Of a DNA stretch of 34,934 nucleotides, positions 8,476-15,957 are shown piece by piece; positions within the stretch are counted from its first letter, which is position 1; each line of letters opens with the position of its first letter. The stretch is from assembly GCA_003224755.1 (NCBI GenBank), contig QHZR01000010.1, positions 1 through 34,934 on the forward strand. The letters run 5' to 3'. Under the pieces are notes generated by a model, which had not been told where the DNA came from, searched no databases, and saw only the letters and a list, made by a program, of their open reading frames with translations. Both the position numbers and the translations under genes were made by a program. Origin of the DNA: Acidobacteriota bacterium (GTDB taxonomy: Bacteria; Acidobacteriota; Terriglobia; Terriglobales; Acidobacteriaceae).

Positions 8476-10404
8476 ATGTCCCTGACTGCAATTGATTGGG
8501 CGGTGATTATCGGTTATCTGCTGGTAAACCTGGCCATCGGAATCTACTATCGCCGGCGCGCTAGCGGGAACACCGAAGAATTTTTCGTTTCCGGCCGCGA
8601 TGTCTCGTGGTGGCTGGCCGGCACCTCGATGGTGGCCACCACATTTGCGGCCGATACGCCTCTGTTTGTGTGCGGCGTGGTGGCTCGCCAGGGAATTGCC
8701 GGAAACTGGATCTGGTGGAGCTTTTGCGTCGGCGGCATGCTCACAGTTTTCTTTTTCGCCCGCTATTGGCGCCGGGCGGAAATCCTTACCGACGTGCAAT
8801 TCTGTGAAATTCGCTACGGCGGAAAACCGGCGGCGTTCCTGCGCGGATTCAAGGCGGTCTATCTCGGATTGTTCATGAACTGCTTCATCCTGGGTTGGGT
8901 CACGCGGGCGATGGTCAATATCATCGCAGTCATCCTCGGGCCGCTCATCGCTGAGGGACGAGTGCTACAACTCGGTGGACTTCATTGGACGCTTGGCGAG
9001 CCTCATAACACGGCGCTTGCGATCTGCATCTTTGTGCTCATTCCGTTTACCGGGCTCTACACGTTCATAGGCGGATTGTGGGGAGTGCTGGTGACCGATC
9101 TTTTTCAATTCGCGCTCAAGATGGCAATGATTATTATTCTGGCTTGGGTCGCTGTCGCAAAGATCGGCGGCATGCATGAACTTCAAGCGCATTTGCAGAC
9201 AATCCAGAACAACGTGCAAGCCACTGGCACTCCAACCTCCGATCCTACGGCTTTTCTTCCAGATTTTCGCCACGGCATGACCAGCGAGGCAGTATGGACG
9301 CTGCCTGTGCTCACATTCATTGTTTTTCTGGGAATGCAGTGGTGGCTGGCATGGTATCCAGGCGCTGAGCCCGGAGGCGGCGGTTATGTTGCGCAACGGA
9401 TGTTCAGTGCCAAGGACGAGAAACACTCTCTTGGCGCGACGCTTTGGTTTAACATCGCGCACTACGCGCTTCGACCCTGGCCATGGATCGTGACTGCGCT
9501 GGTCGCGATCGTGGTGTATTCGCCGAACGGGGGTCTCCATCCCAGCGCGGACTTCGCGCAAAATCCGGAGCAGGGCTATGTGATGGTGCTGCGTGATTAT
9601 TTGCCGCCGGCCCTGCGCGGACTTATGGTTGCAGCTTTTCTCGCCGCATTCATGTCCACGGTTGGAACGCAGCTCAACTGGGGATGCTCGTATCTGGTGA
9701 ACGATCTCTATAAGCGTTTTCTGGTGCGCGATTCGACGGAGCGGCATTACGTTCTGGTCAGCCGGGTGCTAACAGTTCTGCTGGTGCTGGTGAGCGGATA
9801 CACCGCGGCGCAATTAACCTCAATTGCCGAAGGATGGGGACTGGTGCTGGGCATAGGTTTCGGAACTGGCGCGGTTTATATTTTGCGCTGGTACTGGTCT
9901 CGAATTAGCGCGTGGAGCGAAATTTCTGCCATGGCTGTAGCAGCCGCTGTGACGCTGGGGTTGAATGCGAAGCACAACGGGCACTCGATTTTTGCATTCT
10001 CTGGAAACGATGCTCTGGTCTACGCGAAACAGACGTTAATTACAGGTGGAATCACAACCGTAGCCTGGTTGCTCGTGACCTTCCTAACTCAGGCGGAGAC
10101 AGACGAGACGCTTACCGCCTTTTACCGGCGCGTCCATCCCACGGTTTACGGCTGGCGCAGGGTGGCGAAGCTCGTTCCCGAATTGCCTGAGGTCAGGGAT
10201 GTAGCCGGCAATGCCCTCGATTGGTTGATGGGGGTCGTGATGGTTTACGGTTGCCTCTTCGGAATTGGCGAACTGATTTTTGGACGCTGGAGCCAAGGTG
10301 TGTTTCTGCTCTTGCTGGCCGCAGCTTCCGGCTACATGATTTTTTGGGACCTCTCTCGTCGCGGCTGGGAGACGCTTTCAGGAAGCCGCGTGAAAGCGTC
10401 ATGA
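8476..10404 (+). CDS. Na+/solute symporter (SSS family)
   Basis: The 642-aa membrane protein has roughly a dozen or more hydrophobic helices in the sodium:solute symporter (LeuT-fold) pattern. The N-terminus (DWAVIIGYLLVNLAIGIYYRR), the RRASGNTEEFFVSGRDVSWW loop and GTSMVATTFAADTPLF match the family. Helix 8 (FLAAFMSTVGTQLNWGCSYLVNDLY) carries the Ser/Thr residues typical of the second sodium site. Solutes in this family include sugars, amino acids and vitamins; the substrate cannot be assigned. The ATG is preceded by AGAGGAACC, a reasonable Shine-Dalgarno. A 21-bp hairpin (8393-8413) lies upstream. The next gene starts 108 nt downstream. Confidence 0.9.
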   Translation: MSLTAIDWAVIIGYLLVNLAIGIYYRRRASGNTEEFFVSGRDVSWWLAGTSMVATTFAADTPLFVCGVVARQGIAGNWIWWSFCVGGMLTVFFFARYWRRAEILTDVQFCEIRYGGKPAAFLRGFKAVYLGLFMNCFILGWVTRAMVNIIAVILGPLIAEGRVLQLGGLHWTLGEPHNTALAICIFVLIPFTGLYTFIGGLWGVLVTDLFQFALKMAMIIILAWVAVAKIGGMHELQAHLQTIQNNVQATGTPTSDPTAFLPDFRHGMTSEAVWTLPVLTFIVFLGMQWWLAWYPGAEPGGGGYVAQRMFSAKDEKHSLGATLWFNIAHYALRPWPWIVTALVAIVVYSPNGGLHPSADFAQNPEQGYVMVLRDYLPPALRGLMVAAFLAAFMSTVGTQLNWGCSYLVNDLYKRFLVRDSTERHYVLVSRVLTVLLVLVSGYTAAQLTSIAEGWGLVLGIGFGTGAVYILRWYWSRISAWSEISAMAVAAAVTLGLNAKHNGHSIFAFSGNDALVYAKQTLITGGITTVAWLLVTFLTQAETDETLTAFYRRVHPTVYGWRRVAKLVPELPEVRDVAGNALDWLMGVVMVYGCLFGIGELIFGRWSQGVFLLLLAAASGYMIFWDLSRRGWETLSGSRVKAS

Positions 10405-10512
10405 AAGAATATAAACCGCTCATTTTGGATGAGTCCTCCTGCCGACCCGACGGGTAGAAAGACGTTACCTTCGTACACAGACTTACGGCGTGCCGCTGTG
10501 GGATGATTTGGC

Positions 10513-13500
10513 ATGCGTTGGACGGTTCCACGACGCCTTGCTGCGTCGCTGGCTCTGTTGTGCGTTCTTGCGGGTTGTAAACACACGCAGGAGCGGTCCG
10601 CACCTCTTTCTGAGATCGTGAACGCCAGCCAGTCCGTGCGCGGGACTAGAGTCCAAACCACTGCCGTTGCCACGTATAGCGATCCTGAGTGGCGAGTCCT
10701 GTTTGTCCAGGACCACGGTGTGGGCATGTATTTAAGCGTGCCTTCGGACTCCGGCGTTTCAGCAGGAGACCGCGTACAGATTGCCGGCAAAATTTCCGCG
10801 CCTGGACAACAGCTCGAACAATCGCGAGTTCGGGTCATCAGCAAGAACAATCCATTGCCTGCGCCCGTGCTAGTAAACGACTATTCACAGTTGCCCACAT
10901 TCTTTTCTCAATTTGTTGAAATTTCTGGCATTGTACGGTGGGCTGGAACCAGAAACGGACGTCCCATGCTCGAACTGGCGGCGGGCAAGAATGAATTAGT
11001 TGTGTACTTCCGCCAAGTGCTTACGCAAGACCTGCCTGCGCTCGGATCCGAAGTGACGGTGGCTGGTGTAGCGGCAGCCGATTTCGACGGCACCGGCCAG
11101 TTCCGTGGACCAAAGATTTTCAGTTCTTCCGCGCAACAGATTCGGATTGTAAAATCTGGACCAGTCGACCCCTTTTCGCTTCCACTTAAGCGACTTTCAG
11201 AACTAAAAGATGTTCCAGCAGGAACCCTAGTCCATGTGACGGGAGAGATTGGAACTGGAACATCCCCTTCCGTCAGTGATGGTGCGAATGCAGCACCGAT
11301 CAGCTTTGCCGATTCGGTGCCGCAGGTTTCTGGCGTTTCCGACATCTCGGGATTCTGGACGGGCGAGGTCGTGAAAGACGCAACGGCACGGCCCATGAGC
11401 CATCTGTTCGCCAAGAATGGCGACATCGTGCACCTCGCCGAATTGAAACATTTGAGTGTCGCTGCAGCCTCGGCCCAGCGTCGAGTGAGCGTTCGCGCCG
11501 TCGTCACATACGTGGACCGGGCGTGGGGTGTGCTGTTTGTGCAGGATGAGACTGCCGCCGCCTATGTAGATTTTCATAACGTTGACATTCACCTGCAGCC
11601 CGGCGACCTCGTGGACATCTCGGGAGTGAGCGGGCCGGGTGGATATGCTCCGCAGATTGATCAGCCACAAATTGGCTTCGTGCGCAGGACGCGCCTTCCA
11701 GAACCGCTCGAAATGAATCTGTCGCAGGAAAACATGGCGGAGGCCGATTCAAAGTGGTGCCGCATCCGTGGCGTAGTCCACACCGCACGAGAGCAGGATG
11801 GAAGGACAATCCTCGAAATTGGCGCAGGGGCTTCGGATGTAAGTATTCAATTGCCTGTACCAGTCCATAGCGAGCAACTGTTAGACCGCGAAGTCGCGGT
11901 GACCGGAGTTTTCGGCGTACTGTTTAACGATCGCAGGCAAGCCATCGGTCACCAGATCTTTGTACCCTCGCCGCAGTTTCTGAAGGTGGTGGATGCCGGG
12001 ATTGGACAGAGCGATCCGGTCACAATCGTTTCTCTGCAGCGCTATGGTCCCAATACCGATGAACGCCATAGCGTGGCAGTCAGCGGCACAGTGGTGTCGA
12101 AAAGTGCTGAAAGCACAGTTTTCATCGAGGACAGCACGGCTGGCATTCAAGTGCGCGGCACTGGCCCGCTCAAGGTTTCGGACGGCGACCGCGTGTCAGT
12201 ACGCGGTTTCGTGACGAACGGCGACTATTCCCCGGTATTGGAACACGGGATGGTCATCTCGCGCTCTCTGGGCAAGCTCCCCGACCCGTATCCGATCACC
12301 ATGAAATCCGCTCTCGATGGGCATTACGACTCGGAATATGTCGTAATGAAAGCGAATCTTGCTGCGGTGCGTTCCTCTCCCGACGGGGCCATCTTGATCT
12401 TGAACGACAATGGGAAGCTCTTCGAAGCGTTTGGTCCGTCCAGCGCCAAATTCAATGCATTACGGCCCGGAAGCGAGTTGGAAATTCGTGGTGTATGCCG
12501 TATCTTGGTTGACCGCACGCGGCATTCCGTTGCCGGCTTCAACCTGATCTTTGATTCTGAACGGGCAATTTCCGTTCTGCAGGCGGGGCCTTGGTGGGAC
12601 ACGCGCAAGATCACTTGGGCCCTATTTGCCATAGTTCTGGTTTCGGCATTGGCTTCGCTGTGGATCATGCTCCTGCGGCAAAAAGTGGAGACGAAGACCG
12701 GCGAACTGCAGTCCTCGGTTCAAGCGAAACGCAAGGCGCAGCGCTTCGATGTCGCTCGGAACCAGGTATTGGAAGCCATCGCCCGCAATGCGCCACCGCC
12801 CGAGAGCATGGAGCACCTGGCTTTGGCCGTGCAAGAGCAGGTCGAAGGGTCAGTTTGCGCCATTGCAATGTCGCCGGATGGTAAATCGTTTCTTGACGGC
12901 AAGCCGTCTGCCGTGTTGATTGCTCCCAACTTGTCGGAAGACTTGCAGCGCCAGATGTTACCCGTGCTTTCTGCAGTTTTAATGAATGCAATTGAAGGTG
13001 CTGGCCCGCTGCAGAATGACACCGACGTGATGGCGAGTGTTCTGGAAACAGCAGGGCGCGCGGGAATGGATTTCTGTGATGCGGACGTAGTGGTTGCATT
13101 CTCGGGCGGCGGCGAACTCGCTGGACTGGTTATGGTTTTCTTCCAGGATACTGTCCCCGCCGACCCCGACAATGTGGCCCGCATTCTACAATCAGCCTCA
13201 CGTCTGGTCTCCCTGGCCCGTGACCACTGGTATATGCACGAGCGGCTGGTTTTCGACGCGAGGCATGATGCGCTGACTGGCTTGCCGAATCGCACCGTGG
13301 CGGAAGACCGTCTGGAACAGGCGTTGGCACGGGCGCACCGGCGCAAGCAGATGTTCGCAATTCTCTGTATTGACCTGGATGGATTCAAAGCAGTGAATGA
13401 CAACTTCGGTCACCATGCAGGCGATGAACTGCTGCGCGTAGTTTCAACCCGCCTACGTGGCCGCATTCGCCACTCCGACACCCTTGCCAGGATTGGCGGC

Positions 13501-13800
13501 GATGAGTTCCTGGCGATCATTGAGGATTGCAACGGAGACGCGGCTGCGCAATCTGTCGGTGAGTCGTTGGTTGCCAGCCTGCAGGAACCATTCAATCTGG
13601 AAGGCAAGACGATTTCGGTTTCCGGAAGCATTGGGATTGCGATGTACCCCACCGACGGCAAGCATGCGGCGGAGCTCAAACGAAACGCCGACCAAGCGAT
13701 GTATCGTGCCAAGGCGAGTGGCAGAGGCAAGATTTGCTTTTGGTCGGGGGAGCCGGTAGCGGCAAAAAAAGCTAACCCGGCATTCTCGACTTTGGGTTAG
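10513..13800 (+). CDS. membrane diguanylate cyclase with tandem OB-like periplasmic modules
   Basis: This 1095-aa protein would make c-di-GMP from two GTP. Residues 1-22 are a lipoprotein-type signal ending in LAGC. Residues 45-690 hold three successive pairs of beta-rich, probably OB-fold modules. The first of each pair reads like ATYSDPEWRVLFVQD / VTYVDRAWGVLFVQD / VSKSAESTVFIED, followed by a GDxVxIxG strand. A transmembrane helix spans about 701-721, followed by a short coiled linker and a GAF-like region (about 750-905). The GGDEF domain (about 915-1080) has DALTGLPNR, an intact GGDEF at 995-999 and an RHSD inhibitory site five residues before it. Both catalysis and product inhibition therefore look intact. 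The N-terminal modules probably sense a periplasmic ligand. A strong terminator follows. Confidence 0.88.
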   Translation: MRWTVPRRLAASLALLCVLAGCKHTQERSAPLSEIVNASQSVRGTRVQTTAVATYSDPEWRVLFVQDHGVGMYLSVPSDSGVSAGDRVQIAGKISAPGQQLEQSRVRVISKNNPLPAPVLVNDYSQLPTFFSQFVEISGIVRWAGTRNGRPMLELAAGKNELVVYFRQVLTQDLPALGSEVTVAGVAAADFDGTGQFRGPKIFSSSAQQIRIVKSGPVDPFSLPLKRLSELKDVPAGTLVHVTGEIGTGTSPSVSDGANAAPISFADSVPQVSGVSDISGFWTGEVVKDATARPMSHLFAKNGDIVHLAELKHLSVAAASAQRRVSVRAVVTYVDRAWGVLFVQDETAAAYVDFHNVDIHLQPGDLVDISGVSGPGGYAPQIDQPQIGFVRRTRLPEPLEMNLSQENMAEADSKWCRIRGVVHTAREQDGRTILEIGAGASDVSIQLPVPVHSEQLLDREVAVTGVFGVLFNDRRQAIGHQIFVPSPQFLKVVDAGIGQSDPVTIVSLQRYGPNTDERHSVAVSGTVVSKSAESTVFIEDSTAGIQVRGTGPLKVSDGDRVSVRGFVTNGDYSPVLEHGMVISRSLGKLPDPYPITMKSALDGHYDSEYVVMKANLAAVRSSPDGAILILNDNGKLFEAFGPSSAKFNALRPGSELEIRGVCRILVDRTRHSVAGFNLIFDSERAISVLQAGPWWDTRKITWALFAIVLVSALASLWIMLLRQKVETKTGELQSSVQAKRKAQRFDVARNQVLEAIARNAPPPESMEHLALAVQEQVEGSVCAIAMSPDGKSFLDGKPSAVLIAPNLSEDLQRQMLPVLSAVLMNAIEGAGPLQNDTDVMASVLETAGRAGMDFCDADVVVAFSGGGELAGLVMVFFQDTVPADPDNVARILQSASRLVSLARDHWYMHERLVFDARHDALTGLPNRTVAEDRLEQALARAHRRKQMFAILCIDLDGFKAVNDNFGHHAGDELLRVVSTRLRGRIRHSDTLARIGGDEFLAIIEDCNGDAAAQSVGESLVASLQEPFNLEGKTISVSGSIGIAMYPTDGKHAAELKRNADQAMYRAKASGRGKICFWSGEPVAAKKANPAFSTLG

Positions 13801-13832
13801 GGGCGAGAGGCCCGGGCAGGTCTCTCGGGAGT

Positions 13833-13870
13833 GCCCCACTTCTCGCGTCTTTCGAGAAATGGGGCTTTTT
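13833..13870 (+). terminator. rho-independent terminator of the diguanylate cyclase gene
   Basis: A 13-bp stem (GCCCCACTTCTCG paired with CGAGAAATGGGGC, one mismatch/wobble) encloses a CGTCTTT loop and is followed directly by TTTTT. The T-tract exists only on the plus strand, so it serves the GGDEF gene and not the convergent glutamate dehydrogenase, whose stop codon lies 16 nt beyond. Confidence 0.88.
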
Positions 13871-13885
13871 CGTTCCAACGCGTCT

Positions 13886-15187
13886 TCACGGCCAAATACC
13901 GCGAGTACGCATGGCATTGGCGACGCGATCAATCGCCAGGATGTAGGCACCGGTCCTCAGCTCCACGCTGTACTTGGTCGCTGTTGCGTGGACGTCGGCA
14001 AATGCTTTCGTCATTACGCGCTCCAAACGCCGGTTGACGTCGTCTTCATCCCAGAACAACTCCTGCAGGTCTTGCACCCACTCGAAGTAGGAAACGGTAA
14101 CCCCGCCCGCGTTGGCCAGCACGTCCGGAATCACCATGATGCCGCGGTTATGCAGCAACAAGTCGGCATCGGGCGTGGTCGGCCCATTCGCCGCCTCGGC
14201 TACAATGCGCGCCTTCACGCGCTCCGCATTTTGCATTGTGATCTGGTTCTCAAGCGCTGCGGGAATCAAAATGTCGCACTGCAACTCGATTAGCGCCTCG
14301 CTTGAAATGACCTCTGCACTCGGGAAGCCCAGGACAGAGCCAGTTTTCGCCTTGAAGATCAAGAGCTCTTCTACGTTCAGGCCTGCGCGGTCTAGCACGC
14401 CGGCACGAGAATCGCTGACCGCTATGACCTTCGCTCCGTCTTTCGCTAGCAGCTGCGCGGCGATGCTGCCCGCATTGCCGAAACCTTGAATCGCAACCGT
14501 CGCGCCGCTCAGGTTGATGCCCAATTCTTTACATGCTGCCCGGACGGTAAACAAGCACCCGCGGGCGGTGGCCTCGTTGCGTCCGAGCGAACCGCCGAGG
14601 AATAGCGGCTTGCCAGTAACTACGCCAGGCGCGCTGCTGCCGTGGGTCATGCTGTAGGTGTCCATGATCCAAGCCATGACTTGCGCATCGGTGTAAACAT
14701 CAGGCGCGGGAATGTCTTTGTCCGGCCCGATCAACGGCGAAATCTCGTATGCGTAGCGCCGCGTCAACCGTTCAAGTTCGTTGTGCGAGAGCTTGTGCGG
14801 GTCGCAAACAATGCCGCCTTTTGCGCCTCCGAATGGGATGTTGACGATGGCGCATTTCCAGGTCATCCATGTTGCGAGGGCCCTTACTTCGTCGAACGTG
14901 ACGTTGGGATGATAGCGAATGCCGCCCTTGCACGGCCCACGCGCGCTGTTATGTTGCACGCGGAAGCCTTCAAACACGCGAATGGAACCGTCGTCCATCT
15001 TCACCGGAAGGGACAACGATAGGGCCCTTCGAGGACGGCGCAACACCTCGCAAAGTCCGGCTTCGAGGCCGCATTTCTCCGCAGCGTAATCGAATTGACG
15101 CATTGCGATTCGAAAAGAGTTGAGATCTTCCTTAACGGGAGCAGTTGTAATAGGATCAGCAGGAACAGGTAACCGAGCAGTCGACAT
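13886..15187 (-). CDS. gdhA: Glu/Leu/Phe/Val dehydrogenase, probably glutamate dehydrogenase
   Basis: This 433-aa cytoplasmic enzyme interconverts glutamate and 2-oxoglutarate plus ammonia. Conserved parts are GPCKGGIRYHP (Lys87), MTWKCAIVNIPFGGAKGG (Lys111 and catalytic Lys123), DIPAPDVYTD, the dinucleotide-binding VAIQGFGNAGS, and NGPTTPDAD and PDVLANAGGVTVSYFEWVQ near the C-terminus. The length is typical of the small hexameric class. Whether NAD or NADP is used is not clear from the sequence. AAGGAG five bases before the ATG is a strong ribosome-binding site. The hypA-like gene ends 24 nt upstream on the same strand, so the two are probably cotranscribed. Confidence 0.93.
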   Translation of the reverse strand: MSTARLPVPADPITTAPVKEDLNSFRIAMRQFDYAAEKCGLEAGLCEVLRRPRRALSLSLPVKMDDGSIRVFEGFRVQHNSARGPCKGGIRYHPNVTFDEVRALATWMTWKCAIVNIPFGGAKGGIVCDPHKLSHNELERLTRRYAYEISPLIGPDKDIPAPDVYTDAQVMAWIMDTYSMTHGSSAPGVVTGKPLFLGGSLGRNEATARGCLFTVRAACKELGINLSGATVAIQGFGNAGSIAAQLLAKDGAKVIAVSDSRAGVLDRAGLNVEELLIFKAKTGSVLGFPSAEVISSEALIELQCDILIPAALENQITMQNAERVKARIVAEAANGPTTPDADLLLHNRGIMVIPDVLANAGGVTVSYFEWVQDLQELFWDEDDVNRRLERVMTKAFADVHATATKYSVELRTGAYILAIDRVANAMRTRGIWP

Positions 15188-15211
15188 GGACTCTCCTTTC
15201 GCCCGTTCAAT

Positions 15212-15562
15212 TCAAGCCACGTCAGCGAGCTCCATATCCAGCAGTTGCAACTCTTCACCACCAATCATCTCGGTATGCGGATGTCCGCAAGCCGGGCAGG
15301 GACAGTCGGCCGGCGAGGCTTCGAAGTTATTGCCGCAATTCCGACAACGATGCCGGACGGGCAAGACCTTGACGGAAAGCTGAGCGCCTTCCGCCACTGT
15401 GCCTCGGGCTGCGACCGCAAAAGCCGATTGCAGGCGATTAAGGTCAAGCACGCGGCGTCCGCCGATAGCGAGATGAACAGATGAGATTCGAGTTGCTGAG
15501 TTGCGATACGCCGCGTTATCAACCGCGGCCAGGACCTGACTAGCGACTTCGTGTTCGTCCAT
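15212..15562 (-). CDS. hypA: HypA-like nickel/zinc metallochaperone (unusual N-terminus)
   Basis: The 116-aa protein matches HypA/HybF, which hands nickel to [NiFe]-hydrogenase (and in some species urease). The zinc-binding half is clear: CRNC at 73-76, CPAC at 89-92, then the family ending GGEELQLLDMEL. The N-terminus is odd. HypA proteins normally begin Met-His-Glu, with His2 and the N-terminal amine binding nickel; here the protein begins MDEHEV, so the HE pair is shifted by two residues. A good GGAGG site seven bases upstream fixes this start. No hydrogenase, urease or other hyp genes are in the window; the partner downstream is glutamate dehydrogenase. Function as a nickel donor is therefore uncertain. 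Confidence 0.82.
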   Translation of the reverse strand: MDEHEVASQVLAAVDNAAYRNSATRISSVHLAIGGRRVLDLNRLQSAFAVAARGTVAEGAQLSVKVLPVRHRCRNCGNNFEASPADCPCPACGHPHTEMIGGEELQLLDMELADVA

Positions 15563-15957
15563 CGCCCCACCTCCAGACCGGAGTTCTCTCGGGGGCTTGT
15601 GTGAGGGATGTGGGCGGGGATCCGGGCCCTCACTCCAGAATCCGTTTGAGTTCTACACCGAGCGGAAGGCCGAAGTCAATACAGGGATTATGCCGTAAGG
15701 AGATGATCAGTTTGGCCGGTGGCGCACTTCCTGTTTCTGGCGGACTCTTACTCGAAGATTCAGAATGTGATCCGATCGACACCCTCCAACGAATTCGCGA
15801 GGGAATTTGCTTTTGATTCTATCGCCTCGTCACCGCCGAATCCTCCAGTAGATTAAAGTTGATGTCATAAGTAGCGATGAAACCGTTGTGAAAATTGGCC
15901 AGGGTCCGACCAAATACCTTCTCAACGATTGAACACTGCCATTTCATCATTGATACG
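15563..15957. other. 395-nt intergenic region without a convincing gene
   Basis: The region separates the xylanase stop from the hypA-like start, both on the minus strand. It holds the candidate hypA promoter. On the plus strand AAGGAG (15697-15702) precedes a 34-37 codon frame ending at 15816 (ATG 15703 abuts the AAGGAG; TTG 15712 is better spaced), which I do not consider proven. No terminator with a T-tract was seen after the xylanase. Confidence 0.5.
15651..15679 (-). promoter_or_regulatory. possible sigma70 promoter for hypA-gdhA
   Basis: On the minus strand TTGACT (15674-15679) is followed after 17 nt by GTAGAA (15651-15656), or after 18 nt by TAGAAC. The -35 is five of six consensus and the -10 is weak. 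It lies about 90 nt upstream of the hypA-like start. Confidence 0.3.

Noticed and set aside
8965-9747. 260-aa minus-strand frame
   Set aside because: It lies wholly antisense to the clearly coding symporter gene and is Arg/His-rich, as antisense frames in GC-rich genes are.
12720-13403. 227-aa minus-strand frame
   Set aside because: Antisense to the diguanylate cyclase gene, including its GGDEF region; Ser/Arg/Cys-rich shadow.
13805-13826. GAGAG...CTCTC inverted repeat before the GGDEF terminator
   Set aside because: Only a 5-bp stem with a long loop; the adjacent 13-bp hairpin with a T-tract explains termination.
15703-15816. 37-codon plus-strand frame next to AAGGAG
   Set aside because: The AAGGAG abuts the ATG with no spacing; a TTG nine bases on would fit better, but there is no homology I can recognise.
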